A stretch of DNA of 64,000 bases, taken from the NCBI GenBank assembly GCA_016124855.1, contig WGMX01000035.1:51371-115370 (forward strand). The letters run 5' to 3'. The notes beneath the pieces are model-generated. The model made no database searches, was not told the origin of the DNA, and saw nothing but the letters and a program-made list of their open reading frames with translations. Each line of letters begins with the position of its first letter. Position 1 is the first letter of the stretch. Of this stretch, positions 8,244 to 16,339 are shown piece after piece. The DNA is from Anaerolineaceae bacterium (lineage in GTDB: Bacteria > Chloroflexota > Anaerolineae > Aggregatilineales > Phototrophicaceae). The position numbers and the translations under genes were made by a program.

Positions 8244-10092
8244 AGAAGAAGATTTCTCAAATACTAGGGTTGATACCAATACCCTGTTTCGCATTTTGAG
8301 CGCCGTGCGTCCGCATTGGCGTTGGGTGACGGGTTTCATGCTCTGTATTATGGTTGTGTCGGTGTTCGAAGGGTTTTTCACCTTTTTGAGCAAGCGAATT
8401 GTGGACGAAGGTATCATCCCGCGTAATACGACGGCAGTTGTGCAGACACTCGAAGTCTACGGCGCAATGGCTGCGATCTTCGCGATTTTGGTCTTCGGTT
8501 TCATCTACCTTGCCGGTGGTTTGGGGCAGCGTGTACGCTACGATTTGCGTAAAGCGGTCTTTGACCATCTGCAAACCTTGTCATTCTCGTACTTCGACAA
8601 GACGCCGGTCGGCTGGTTAATGTCGCGCGTGACGTCCGATACCGAGCGTATGGCAGACCTCGTGACATGGGGTATGTTGGATGTGACGTGGGCTATCATG
8701 AATATCATCACGGCCTTGATCTTCATGGCATCCATTAATTGGAAGCTGATGTTAATCGTGCTGGTGATGATCCCGATACTGCTGCGGGTCGCGTTGTGGT
8801 TCAAGAACAAAATTCTGGTCGAGTACCGGGCATCGCGCAAGCTAAACAGCCGCATCACAGCGACTTACAACGAGAACATTACCGGTGTGCGGGTAGTGAA
8901 GGCTATGCGGCGCGAAGAGGCCAACCGCAGCGAGTTTGATACACTGGCGGAAGAAATGTACAAGCGTTCTTTCCGCGCGGCATGGCTCAGTGCTTTGTTT
9001 CTGCCGGCAGTCCAAATTTTGAGCGCCTTAGCAATTGGCGCGATCATCTGGTACGGCGGTCTACAGGTTAATCTGGGTATCATGACGATTGGTGGCATTC
9101 AAGCGTTCATCGCTTACGTCACCTTCATGATGTGGCCGGTGCAAGACTTGGCGCGCGTTTATAGTGAAATGCAGCAAGCGGTAGCCAGCGCCGAACGCTT
9201 TTTCTCGTTGATGGATACCAAAGCTGAACTGGTTAACAAGCCAGACGCAATTTCACCGAGTTCGATGCGTGGTGACATCGAGTTTGAGAACGTGAACTTT
9301 TACTATCAGACGGAAAAACCCGTTCTGAAGGATTTCAACCTGAAAGTTCGTCAGGGCGAAACTATCGCGCTGGTTGGGCCGACAGGTGGGGGTAAGAGTA
9401 CAACGGTTAACCTGATCTGCCGGTTCTATGAACCAAAATCCGGCATGATCAAGATTAACGGACGCGACTATACCGATTACACGCTGGAAAGCATTCACTC
9501 TCGGCTCGGTGTGGTACTGCAAACACCGCATCTCTTCAGCGGAACCATTCGCGAGAACTTACGCTATGGACGTTTGGACGCAACCGATGCGGAGATCGAA
9601 GAAGCTGCCAAGTTAGGTGGCGCTCATGACTTCATTATGGAGTTGGAGAAGGGCTACGACGAGCAGGTTGGTGAGGGCGGTGTCCTCCTTTCAACCGGAC
9701 AAAAACAGCTTATCAGTCTGGCACGGGCGGTGCTGGCGAAACCGGACATCTTTGTGATGGATGAGGCAACGTCCAGCGTCGATACGTTGACCGAGGCGCT
9801 CATCCAACGCGGGATGGAAGTACTGATGAAGAACAGCACCAGCTTTATCATCGCGCACCGTTTGTCGACCATTCGTCGTGCCGACCGCATTTTGGTGATC
9901 GAAAACGGCGGCATCAGTGAGATGGGCAGCCACGGCGAACTTATGGCGCTGCGCGGGCATTACTATAATCTGTATATGCAGCAGTTCCGCGAGGAGCTGA
10001 CCGCGCAGTACGATCCGTTTGCGACCGGGGAACATCACACGGTCGGTGGGACGGGTAAGGTAGCGGCGCAAGTCGTGGCGGCAGGCGATTAA
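8221..10092 (+). CDS. ABC exporter subunit B (half-transporter with degenerate signature)
   Basis: A half-size exporter of 623 residues and partner of the upstream gene. The membrane domain has about six helices (residues about 35-330), followed by an ATPase with Walker A GPTGGGKST, signature LSTGQKQL (degenerate compared with LSGGQ), Walker B IFVMDEATSSVDT with the catalytic Glu present, and H-loop IAHRLSTI. The defects are complementary: this signature would face subunit A's Asp-containing Walker B, forming one inactive and one active ATP site. The start has AAGGAGG 7 bp upstream and overlaps subunit A. A strong terminator follows. Confidence 0.9.
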   Translation: MSSNFQFEEEDFSNTRVDTNTLFRILSAVRPHWRWVTGFMLCIMVVSVFEGFFTFLSKRIVDEGIIPRNTTAVVQTLEVYGAMAAIFAILVFGFIYLAGGLGQRVRYDLRKAVFDHLQTLSFSYFDKTPVGWLMSRVTSDTERMADLVTWGMLDVTWAIMNIITALIFMASINWKLMLIVLVMIPILLRVALWFKNKILVEYRASRKLNSRITATYNENITGVRVVKAMRREEANRSEFDTLAEEMYKRSFRAAWLSALFLPAVQILSALAIGAIIWYGGLQVNLGIMTIGGIQAFIAYVTFMMWPVQDLARVYSEMQQAVASAERFFSLMDTKAELVNKPDAISPSSMRGDIEFENVNFYYQTEKPVLKDFNLKVRQGETIALVGPTGGGKSTTVNLICRFYEPKSGMIKINGRDYTDYTLESIHSRLGVVLQTPHLFSGTIRENLRYGRLDATDAEIEEAAKLGGAHDFIMELEKGYDEQVGEGGVLLSTGQKQLISLARAVLAKPDIFVMDEATSSVDTLTEALIQRGMEVLMKNSTSFIIAHRLSTIRRADRILVIENGGISEMGSHGELMALRGHYYNLYMQQFREELTAQYDPFATGEHHTVGGTGKVAAQVVAAGD

Positions 10093-10120
10093 AAGTCGCC
10101 AGTTTCAAGTGACATGGTAC

Positions 10121-10149
10121 AAAAAGGGGCGCTGATGCGCCTCTTTTAT
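10121..10149 (+). terminator. Rho-independent terminator of the ABC exporter operon
   Basis: An 11-bp stem (AAAAGGGGCGC paired with GCGCCTCTTTT, one G-U pair, TGAT loop) is followed by a T-rich tail. It lies about 30 bp beyond the stop codon of subunit B. Confidence 0.85.
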
Positions 10150-10252
10150 TTGATAAATCTGACCATTCGAAAATGGGTCGAAAAGGGCTTGGCTGTTTGG
10201 GTGAAGTGTTTTAAAAATAGGTTGTAGACGTTGAAGGATTCGCGAGGTTTGT

Positions 10253-10678
10253 ATGATTGAGATTAGTCCCACGCTGGCAATTGACGAGCGTGAAATTCAA
10301 GAAAGTTTTGTGCGGGCAGAAGGGCCGGGTGGTCAGAACGTTAACAAAGTGAGTACGGCGGTGCAGCTCCGCTTTGATGTAGAGCATTCGCCGTCCCTGC
10401 CGCAGCGGGTGAAAGATCGGCTGGTGCAGATCGCGGGCAGCCGCATGACTAAAGAAGGCGTACTGGTGATTATCGCGCGGCGCTTTCGGACTCAGGCGCA
10501 AAACCGGGAGGATGCCCTTGAGCAACTGACCGACTTACTGCGTCGTGCCGAAATTCGCCCTAAAGTCCACTTGAAAACCCGTGTGCCGCTCGGTCAGAAA
10601 CGTCAGCGCCGCGAGGATAAATCTAGACAGGGTGAAAAGAAAAAGCTGCGACGCGTCAAAAGCGGCTGGGATGAGTAG
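10253..10678 (+). CDS. arfB: Alternative ribosome-rescue factor ArfB (RF-1 domain peptidyl-tRNA hydrolase)
   Basis: A 141-residue RF-1-type domain protein. The catalytic GGQ motif is at residues 26-28 (EGPGGQNVNKVSTAVQL), within the usual size for ArfB (about 140). The C-terminus is strongly basic (QKRQRREDKSRQGEKKKLRR), the tail that enters the empty mRNA channel of stalled ribosomes. It hydrolyses peptidyl-tRNA on ribosomes lacking a stop codon. It stands alone between terminators. The family assignment is secure; full-length RF1/RF2 are excluded because codon-recognition domains are absent. Confidence 0.92.
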   Translation: MIEISPTLAIDEREIQESFVRAEGPGGQNVNKVSTAVQLRFDVEHSPSLPQRVKDRLVQIAGSRMTKEGVLVIIARRFRTQAQNREDALEQLTDLLRRAEIRPKVHLKTRVPLGQKRQRREDKSRQGEKKKLRRVKSGWDE

Positions 10679-10783
10679 CGAATATACTCCCCTCCCTAAA
10701 TCCACTTCATTTTAGTGTGGTGTCACCTACATATTCGGTTTATAATTCCTAGCACACCTGTTCAGGTTATGGAGTGATTGACG

Positions 10784-11107
10784 ATGCCCACAAAGAACAA
10801 TAATCAGGCGTTTGATATATCAATGAGCCTCGAATTCACAGCCAAAATGATCTTTTGGCGTGGGCCAGCCCCTTTTTACTTCGTACCGATTCCAGCCGAG
10901 GAAAGTGCCGCCATTAAAGACATCTCCACGATGGTGACTTATGGTTGGGGCGTGATTCCAGTGACGGTTCGCATCGGCAAGACCACTTTCAAAACCTCGC
11001 TGTTCCCCAAAGATGACCTCTACCTTGTACCGATCAAAGTCGCCGTCCGCAAAGCCGAAGATATTGACGACGATGATGAAGTGACATTGCAGCTTGAAAT
11101 CGGTTAA
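10784..11107 (+). CDS. DUF1905 domain protein
   Basis: A 107-residue protein that is essentially one DUF1905 domain: MSLEFTAKMIFWRGPAPFYFVPIP, then ISTMVTYGWGVIPVTVRIGKTTFKTSLFPKDDLYLVPIKVAVRKA. The family is a small beta-barrel of unknown function. The ATG is chosen over an in-frame TTG two codons upstream because GGAG lies 9 bp before it. A TATAAT box about 43 bp upstream of the ATG may be the promoter -10, although its -35 is poor. A second DUF1905 domain, fused to a YdeI-like tail, is encoded near 45 kb. Confidence 0.8.
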   Translation: MPTKNNNQAFDISMSLEFTAKMIFWRGPAPFYFVPIPAEESAAIKDISTMVTYGWGVIPVTVRIGKTTFKTSLFPKDDLYLVPIKVAVRKAEDIDDDDEVTLQLEIG

Positions 11108-11139
11108 ACGACTGCTTCGTTTCTTCTAGCGTTGACCGA

Positions 11140-11502
11140 TCATTGTTTTTGCGTGAGTTCAACGCGGTTGCCAAACGGGTCACGGAACTCGAAGCGGTCG
11201 TAACCGGGAATAGGGATTTGTTCCTCGATGGTCAACCCCGCGTTGGTAATGACTTCGCGCCAGTGTTGAAGATCATCGACACGATAAGCGATATGGGCTT
11301 TGGTGGTGAGGCGGTCAAAACCATCTTCTGTGCCGACATGCAGTTGACGGTCACCGACTTGCAACCAGAAGCCGCCCCGTCCTTGTAAACTGGCTGGCTT
11401 GGCGATTTCCGGCAATCCAAGGATGCCACAGTAGAAAGCACGTCCGGCTTCCTCCGCGCCTTTGGGGATAGTTATTTGTACGTGATCAATCTGTAAAATC
11501 AT
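11140..11502 (-). CDS. VOC (glyoxalase/bleomycin-resistance) family protein
   Basis: A 120-residue protein with the two beta-alpha-beta-beta-beta units of the vicinal oxygen chelate fold: MILQIDHVQITIP plus GGFWLQVGDRQLHVGTED, and KAHIAYRVDDLQHW plus YDRFEFRDPFGNRVELTQ. Likely metal ligands are the His of IDHV, the His of LHVG, the His of AHIAY and the final Glu of NRVEL. The substrate cannot be predicted. The start is placed where homology begins (MILQIDHV); an ATG seven codons upstream has no better ribosome site. Confidence 0.82.
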   Translation of the reverse strand: MILQIDHVQITIPKGAEEAGRAFYCGILGLPEIAKPASLQGRGGFWLQVGDRQLHVGTEDGFDRLTTKAHIAYRVDDLQHWREVITNAGLTIEEQIPIPGYDRFEFRDPFGNRVELTQKQ

Positions 11503-11556
11503 GATCGATTCAATAAGCTCCATCAATAGATAAAGTCCACATTATTGTAAGTTGAA

Positions 11557-12144
11557 CTAAGACGGTAAGCGCCAAATCTGCGGATCACAATTTTTATCAG
11601 CGTGTATCTGAGGTGAACCCAAGTGAATCCATTGATTCGTCTCATCATATCCTGTAACAATCCCGCTAATCTGGCGGCCTGTTCTCATAATGAAATCAGC
11701 GCTTGCGGAGGCACGAGCCTGCACATAGTCTGTGACACCAAATATTCGCTCTCCTAGTTCGACAATAACACCTTGTGGAAAAAATATCGCTATACAGCCA
11801 ACTACTGGCGTATTGATTGGAAATGATTTTTTTGCTGTGTTCCATCTCACTTCGTTTCGTTGAAGGTGGCGTTCCCAAACAGCATTGAATTCGTCAGCCT
11901 CTATAGGTATCGGCACAAAATCATCAGTATCAGAGTAAGCTATTATTTCTTCTTCATACTCAAATGGCTGATCCATTAATAACAAATCGACATTCGAAGA
12001 TATATCGTATTGCTCTAATACGCTTAACTGGCGTAATGCAAGATTACCATCTACTTCAATATAATCGGTGGCAATTTCTTCATCAGTAATCTCAGGGTTA
12101 GGGTACTTATAATATTTCATCAATCCTCTATTGAATTTGCTCAT
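11557..12144 (-). CDS. Hypothetical protein, AT-rich orphan gene
   Basis: A 195-residue protein that I do not recognise. The N-terminal half is acidic (NPEITDEEIATDYIEVDGN, EYEEEIIAYSDTDDF). The C-terminal half has a beta-rich barrel-like stretch (PINTPVVGCIAIFFPQG, VIVELGERIFGVTDYVQA, ISGIVTGYDETNQWIHLGSP). No signal peptide or membrane segment is seen. The ATG of MSKFNRGLMKYYKY is chosen because AAGG lies about 9 bp upstream; an upstream ATG would add 23 residues without a ribosome site. Base composition is visibly more AT-rich than its neighbours, suggesting acquisition by transfer. Confidence 0.55.
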   Translation of the reverse strand: MSKFNRGLMKYYKYPNPEITDEEIATDYIEVDGNLALRQLSVLEQYDISSNVDLLLMDQPFEYEEEIIAYSDTDDFVPIPIEADEFNAVWERHLQRNEVRWNTAKKSFPINTPVVGCIAIFFPQGVIVELGERIFGVTDYVQARASASADFIMRTGRQISGIVTGYDETNQWIHLGSPQIHADKNCDPQIWRLPS

Positions 12145-12284
12145 ATCAATATACCTTCTGATCTCTAAATTTGTGCCGTGAAAAGCGTTAAGAATTATCC
12201 CAATATTTCCCAAATTTTCTCATACAATTCTGATACTTTTTCGGCTATAATTAGAACAGATGTACCATATGAAAAGGAGTACAT

Positions 12285-12647
12285 ATGAAGCCGAAGAACA
12301 TCAAGCACTTACAGGGGCGGGCGCGCAATCTAAAGGCGCATATCCTTAACCGTAATGTGATTATCGTCGAAAGCACGACGACTCCTACAGCCAACCATGT
12401 CGTCACCGTGGAATACGACTCAGAAGGCACAATCCATACACGCTGCACCTGCCCTTGGGCCATGAATGGCGGGATTGCCTGTGCCCATACGTTGGCAGCC
12501 TTGGAAGCCCTTGCCGCCAAACGTGGTCGCGCGTTGAGCTTCTGGGAAAGCCGCGACGAAGCCCGCCGGCAAAAGCACCGTACCTTTTACCTCGCCGGTC
12601 GTAAACAGGACGAAGGCTTGTGGATCACCAGCCGCAGCGGTTTGTGA
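12285..12647 (+). CDS. Small SWIM-type zinc finger protein
   Basis: A 120-residue protein containing the CxC...CxH zinc-binding pattern of SWIM domains: CTCPWAMNGGIACAHTLAAL (about residues 48-67). SWIM domains mediate DNA or protein contacts and usually occur inside larger helicase-associated proteins; here the domain makes up most of the protein. The start has a good GGAG site, and a TATAAT box lies about 40 bp upstream. A basic C-terminal half (RRQKHRTFYLAGRKQ) could bind nucleic acid. The partner and function are unknown. Confidence 0.7.
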   Translation: MKPKNIKHLQGRARNLKAHILNRNVIIVESTTTPTANHVVTVEYDSEGTIHTRCTCPWAMNGGIACAHTLAALEALAAKRGRALSFWESRDEARRQKHRTFYLAGRKQDEGLWITSRSGL

Positions 12648-12650
12648 CCC

Positions 12651-13100
12651 TCAAGCGGATTTTTCCAGCCCCGTTTTAAGCGCCGCCAGAATACGCTGGT
12701 TCTCGGCGGCGATGTTCGACACTAACCTCGATTGCAGCAATTTGAGTATGCCTCCAAACTGTAATGTGACATCGCGTATGAGATTTGTGCCTGCCCCATC
12801 CGCTTTCAACTGATAGGCAATTGTTATATCCAAGTTTGCCGGTATAAATCCCGCGAGCTTCAGATGTGTCACTTGATGAAAGGTCAGGTTGTGCGGCGGC
12901 TGGCAGACTGTGACTTCGCCACGCAGGCCATTATCGACATAGGTTGTGCCGTGGCGCACTGGATTGTCGGTGATTTCCATAGCTGATTTGAACAAGTTAG
13001 ACGGTGGCAGCCATTGATCGTAATGCGCGAAGTCCGCGAGACGGTCAAAGACGGCTTGTGGCGGTGCGTTGATCGCGCTAGTGAAGTGCAGCACAGGCAT
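12651..13100 (-). CDS. SRPBCC family (polyketide cyclase/START-like) protein
   Basis: A 149-residue SRPBCC-fold protein: MPVLHFTSAINAPPQAVFDRLADFAHYDQWLP is the classic first strand, helix and hydrophobic-ligand motif. It continues with TTYVDNGLRGEVTVCQPPHNLTFHQV and a long C-terminal helix (LQSRLVSNIAAENQRILAAL). The family binds or transforms small hydrophobic molecules; the ligand is unknown. It converges with the SWIM gene, only 3 bp separating the two stop codons. Confidence 0.78.
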   Translation of the reverse strand: MPVLHFTSAINAPPQAVFDRLADFAHYDQWLPPSNLFKSAMEITDNPVRHGTTYVDNGLRGEVTVCQPPHNLTFHQVTHLKLAGFIPANLDITIAYQLKADGAGTNLIRDVTLQFGGILKLLQSRLVSNIAAENQRILAALKTGLEKSA

Positions 13101-13202
13101 AGTCGGTTATTCCTTGTGTGGTAGGTAACCTGTACTGGCGATTATACCTCGACTGCTGTGCTACAATCCGCCAAATTCGAAAGCCGGAAACAGGAGCCGT
13201 TC

Positions 13203-13727
13203 ATGATCACTATCAAACGGTTGAACGCGGATGAAGCTCAGGAGAGGCTGACCCAATTAATCGACCTGCTGCGGGACGCGGTTGACAGCGGCGCATCGAT
13301 AGGGTTTATGCCACCGTTGCTGGCTGGCACGGCATGGGAATATTGGGAAAAGGTGATTCAGGATGTTGAGGCAGGTTCACGGCTGCTGCTCGCCGCCGAA
13401 GTGAACGGTGAAATCGCCGCTTCAGTACAATTGGCGCTCGAAATGCGTCCTAACGGTATTCATCGCGGCGAGGTGCAAAAGTTGATGGTGCATCGCCGTT
13501 ACCGTCAGCAGGGCTTGGGTCGTTTGTTGATGCAGACTATCGAAGCTGATGCCCGTGAACTGGGACGTAAACTGCTGGTGCTGGATACACGGCAGGGCGA
13601 CACCGCAGATGGTTTATGTCGCAAATTGGGATATACCGAGGTGGGTATCATTCCGAATTACGCGCTGGATGCAGACAGCAAACCCCGCAGCACCATCTTT
13701 TTTTATAAGCAGCTTACTGATGATTAA
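13203..13727 (+). CDS. GNAT family N-acetyltransferase
   Basis: A 174-residue GNAT enzyme. The acetyl-CoA-binding motif is RRYRQQGLGRLLMQTIEADARE, preceded by the beta-4 strand EVQKLMVH and followed by KLLVLDTRQGDTADGLCRKLGYTEVG. The ATG before ITIKRLNADEA is preferred because GGAG stands 6 bp upstream. It transfers an acetyl group from acetyl-CoA to an amine, with the substrate not predictable; some relatives are antibiotic or protein N-acetyltransferases. It is probably monocistronic. Confidence 0.85.
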   Translation: MITIKRLNADEAQERLTQLIDLLRDAVDSGASIGFMPPLLAGTAWEYWEKVIQDVEAGSRLLLAAEVNGEIAASVQLALEMRPNGIHRGEVQKLMVHRRYRQQGLGRLLMQTIEADARELGRKLLVLDTRQGDTADGLCRKLGYTEVGIIPNYALDADSKPRSTIFFYKQLTDD

Positions 13728-13799
13728 TGATTGGCTATTCGCACTGCTGATGCGGTAAATTCAATTTATTCATTTGGGTTGAACTGAGAGCATCAATTT

Positions 13800-15587
13800 A
13801 TGCAGCGTAAATTAATGAATGGAGTGTTGTTTACTGCGATATTGGAACTGCTGCTGGTCGCTGCAAGCCGCTTGTTGGTACTGCATCACATCCGCATGGG
13901 CGGTGACGAAATCTGGTCGGTGTGGCAAACGCTGGGCACACCGGGACAGATAATGCAGTGGACTCCCTTCGATTGGACTGCCGGTTATTACCTGACATTG
14001 GGCTTTTGGCGCGGCTGGGTGGGGATGCTGCCCTTTGCCCTACGAATGCTGTCATTTCTGGTGTTTTTGATCGGCTGCGCGGCGTTATATCGGGTGGCGA
14101 GGCGCTTCGGGGGGGAAAGGGCAGCGCTGTTAGCTATTCCAGCTTATGGAGCGCTCGGCTACACGGGCGTGCTCGGAACAGAGGTGCGCGGTTATGCGCT
14201 CCTGTTAGGGTTGCTGCCGCTGGCGCTGTGGTTTTTGCTGCGATTCTACACGCATCCTAATTGGCGGCGGGCGCTGCCTCTGGTGGTCTCTTTGGCAGTG
14301 ATGCCCTACATATCGCTCACCGGATTTGTGGTGTTTGGGATGGTCGGGCTATTCGCACTCGTTATCTATCAACGGCGTGTGGGACGAGCGTGGTTGGTAG
14401 CAGCAGTGATTGGGCTGTCGGCACTGCCGGTGGTTCTGGAGAAGTGGTCGCTGATGCGAACACGTGGAACCAATATTCAAGCGGTTGCATCGACCACAAC
14501 TCTGGAAGCATTCCAACATCTGTTTCAGGATTATTTGGGTCGGGGATGGGCACTGTGGGCAGTGTTATTGATCGCAGCCACGATTATCCTCCTGCCCCGT
14601 TTACGCTCAAGTCGTCCGGTGCTGGCGCTGTTTATTTGGATCGTGGGCGGCGTAGGCTTGATGTATATCTTGAATCCGGTACTTGGCTTCTTTTTCGCGC
14701 GCTATTCGTGGTGGGTGATGATCGGCATCGCGCTGTGGGCAGCTTTGGGATTAGCCCGTTTGCCGGAGTTTGTCGCGGTCATCGCGGCAGTGATTTTACT
14801 CGCACTGAACTTTATCGCCACGCCGCTGAATGACCAGAGTTCAGCCTTAGGCGAAAACCTCGAATGGCTGCGCGACCATATCCAACCGGGCGATGTGCTG
14901 GTGATTGACCCGCTTAATAACTGTGGCGGTTCGTATGAGTGGGATTACGCCATCCGCGCTTATTTCCCCGAAGGCTTGGCGGTTGTGAATGACCCGACCG
15001 GCTACCGGCGGGTCTGGTATGCACGGTCAGATGGCAATCACAGCGATGCACTGGTTCAGCAAATTACGACTCAACGGCTGCCGGATCGTTTTGTAGGGCC
15101 GGCGACCTGTTTAATCCGGTTGTATCAAGGGCCGCCGGATGAAAAGGGAGTTTTGTTTGAGAATGGGATGCGTTTTCATGGGGCTGATGTGCTGGATGCC
15201 GATGGGCGCATCTGGTTAGCGCCGACTGTGAGGCACGAAGGCGAGAGTATCACGCTGCGTTTATGGTGGTCGGTTGATGCGCCGGTTAAGCTGGATTACA
15301 GTGTGGGGACTTACGTTTTGGCGGATGAATTGGTCGCCCAATCGGATGGCGCGCCACAGTTGATTTTCCCTGAAAATGCACCGCGTGAAACCAGCCGTTG
15401 GAAGCGCGACCAATTGTATATTGAAGAACGCACATTAAAACTTCCTGACCAGATGAGCAGTGGGGAAAGTATTTATAACCTTGATCTGGCGGTCTATGAT
15501 TGGCAAAGTAACCAGCGCGTAACGGCTGCTGGCGAGGATGAAAATCATTTACTGAGGCTGCGACCGATTTTTGTGAAGGCGTGGTGA
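13800..15587 (+). CDS. GT-C type membrane glycosyltransferase (GT39/PMT-like)
   Basis: A 595-residue polytopic membrane protein with about ten helices over residues 8-345, then a soluble C-terminal domain of about 230 residues. The first extracytoplasmic loop carries the acidic pair expected of GT-C enzymes (RMGGDEIWS, D36-E37), followed by the aromatic-rich FDWTAGYYLTLGFWR. Such proteins use polyprenyl-phosphate sugars to glycosylate proteins or lipids outside the membrane. A GAGAG site precedes the ATG. Three further membrane proteins of this general kind occur at 37-42 kb. The acceptor is unknown. Confidence 0.78.
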   Translation: MQRKLMNGVLFTAILELLLVAASRLLVLHHIRMGGDEIWSVWQTLGTPGQIMQWTPFDWTAGYYLTLGFWRGWVGMLPFALRMLSFLVFLIGCAALYRVARRFGGERAALLAIPAYGALGYTGVLGTEVRGYALLLGLLPLALWFLLRFYTHPNWRRALPLVVSLAVMPYISLTGFVVFGMVGLFALVIYQRRVGRAWLVAAVIGLSALPVVLEKWSLMRTRGTNIQAVASTTTLEAFQHLFQDYLGRGWALWAVLLIAATIILLPRLRSSRPVLALFIWIVGGVGLMYILNPVLGFFFARYSWWVMIGIALWAALGLARLPEFVAVIAAVILLALNFIATPLNDQSSALGENLEWLRDHIQPGDVLVIDPLNNCGGSYEWDYAIRAYFPEGLAVVNDPTGYRRVWYARSDGNHSDALVQQITTQRLPDRFVGPATCLIRLYQGPPDEKGVLFENGMRFHGADVLDADGRIWLAPTVRHEGESITLRLWWSVDAPVKLDYSVGTYVLADELVAQSDGAPQLIFPENAPRETSRWKRDQLYIEERTLKLPDQMSSGESIYNLDLAVYDWQSNQRVTAAGEDENHLLRLRPIFVKAW

Positions 15588-15646
15588 TGGGTTATGTGGA
15601 CGGCACGCTACGCAGATGCCGTCCCGACAAAATTTACCAGATGTTA

Positions 15647-15919
15647 TCAGGCGCGGGCAAATTCAGCGACATCCAACACAAAAATGGTGGCGGCGTGACC
15701 TTCAGAACTACTAAAGGGCTTGCACACGTCACGAATGGTCGTCATTGCTTCTTCCAACCGCGCTTCATCGAGGCCAATGACAAAAGTTGTATTTTCGCGG
15801 CGCAAAAATCCGCCCATACTGCTGATTTTGGTTACAGAATAACCTTTCCCTAAAAGGGACTGCGACAGCGGCTCGACCGCCTCGGCATTAAAAATGATAA
15901 CCAGAATGAGTTTTGACAT
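15647..15919 (-). CDS. Cyclic-di-AMP receptor-like PII-fold protein (DarA/PstA family), copy 1
   Basis: A 90-residue PII-like protein. The family core is visible: LILVIIFNAEAVEPLSQSLLGKGYSVTKIS, followed by SMGGFLRRENTTFVIGLDEA, matching the ST-GGFL-GNTT-IG signature of cyclic-di-AMP receptors. It is slightly shorter than B. subtilis DarA (about 109). It sits 2 bp downstream of a second, divergent copy and is probably the last gene of the rfbA-carbonic anhydrase-darA-darA run. The role, inferred from the family, is a trimeric sensor of c-di-AMP whose output target is unknown. Confidence 0.85.
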   Translation of the reverse strand: MSKLILVIIFNAEAVEPLSQSLLGKGYSVTKISSMGGFLRRENTTFVIGLDEARLEEAMTTIRDVCKPFSSSEGHAATIFVLDVAEFARA

Positions 15920-15921
15920 GT

Positions 15922-16242
15922 TTAAACCTGCTCGAAATGATCAATATTGAGAACAAAAGACATAAATCCACCCACCTCAATTTCAACAAGGCTGGCGAGT
16001 GGAATGCTGCTGTTATAAGCGTAGGAAGCAACCGCTTGGCGTGTGGCAGCTAACTCCGAGATAATCTTCGTCACCAGCGGGATATAGACTTCATCGACCC
16101 CGATGAGCAGCGTAGAACTGCCCGGACTAAGCAAGCCGCCAGTACTGCTGACGCGCGTGACCCCAATCCGTTGGCTGGTGAGCGCGTTCATCACCTTATC
16201 AACATCTTGATCATCGAGAATAGTTACAATCAACTTCATCAT
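15922..16242 (-). CDS. Cyclic-di-AMP receptor-like PII-fold protein (DarA/PstA family), copy 2
   Basis: A 106-residue paralogue of the next gene. The core is KLIVTILDDQDVDKVMNALTSQRIGVTRVS, then STGGLLSPGSSTLLIGVDE. The loop differs from the canonical GFLRRGNTT, having LSPGSST, so nucleotide binding or specificity may differ. An extra 15-residue C-terminal segment (EVGGFMSFVLNIDHFEQV) is absent from copy 1. The ribosome site is weak. The arrangement suggests a hetero-oligomer or division of labour; this is inference. Confidence 0.82.
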   Translation of the reverse strand: MMKLIVTILDDQDVDKVMNALTSQRIGVTRVSSTGGLLSPGSSTLLIGVDEVYIPLVTKIISELAATRQAVASYAYNSSIPLASLVEIEVGGFMSFVLNIDHFEQV

Positions 16243-16339
16243 AAGCTTGCTCTATCACTATCATGTGTTAAAGAGTATTTAATCGGGATTATACCATCAC
16301 ACGACCATCAGGTTGAAATTTTGCTCTTTCAGCGGCCTT

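Noticed and set aside
14261..14833. A 190-codon frame inside the glycosyltransferase gene
   Set aside because: It is fully overlapped in the same direction by the 595-codon membrane protein, which has a ribosome site and family motifs; the frame's protein is low-complexity and unrecognisable.
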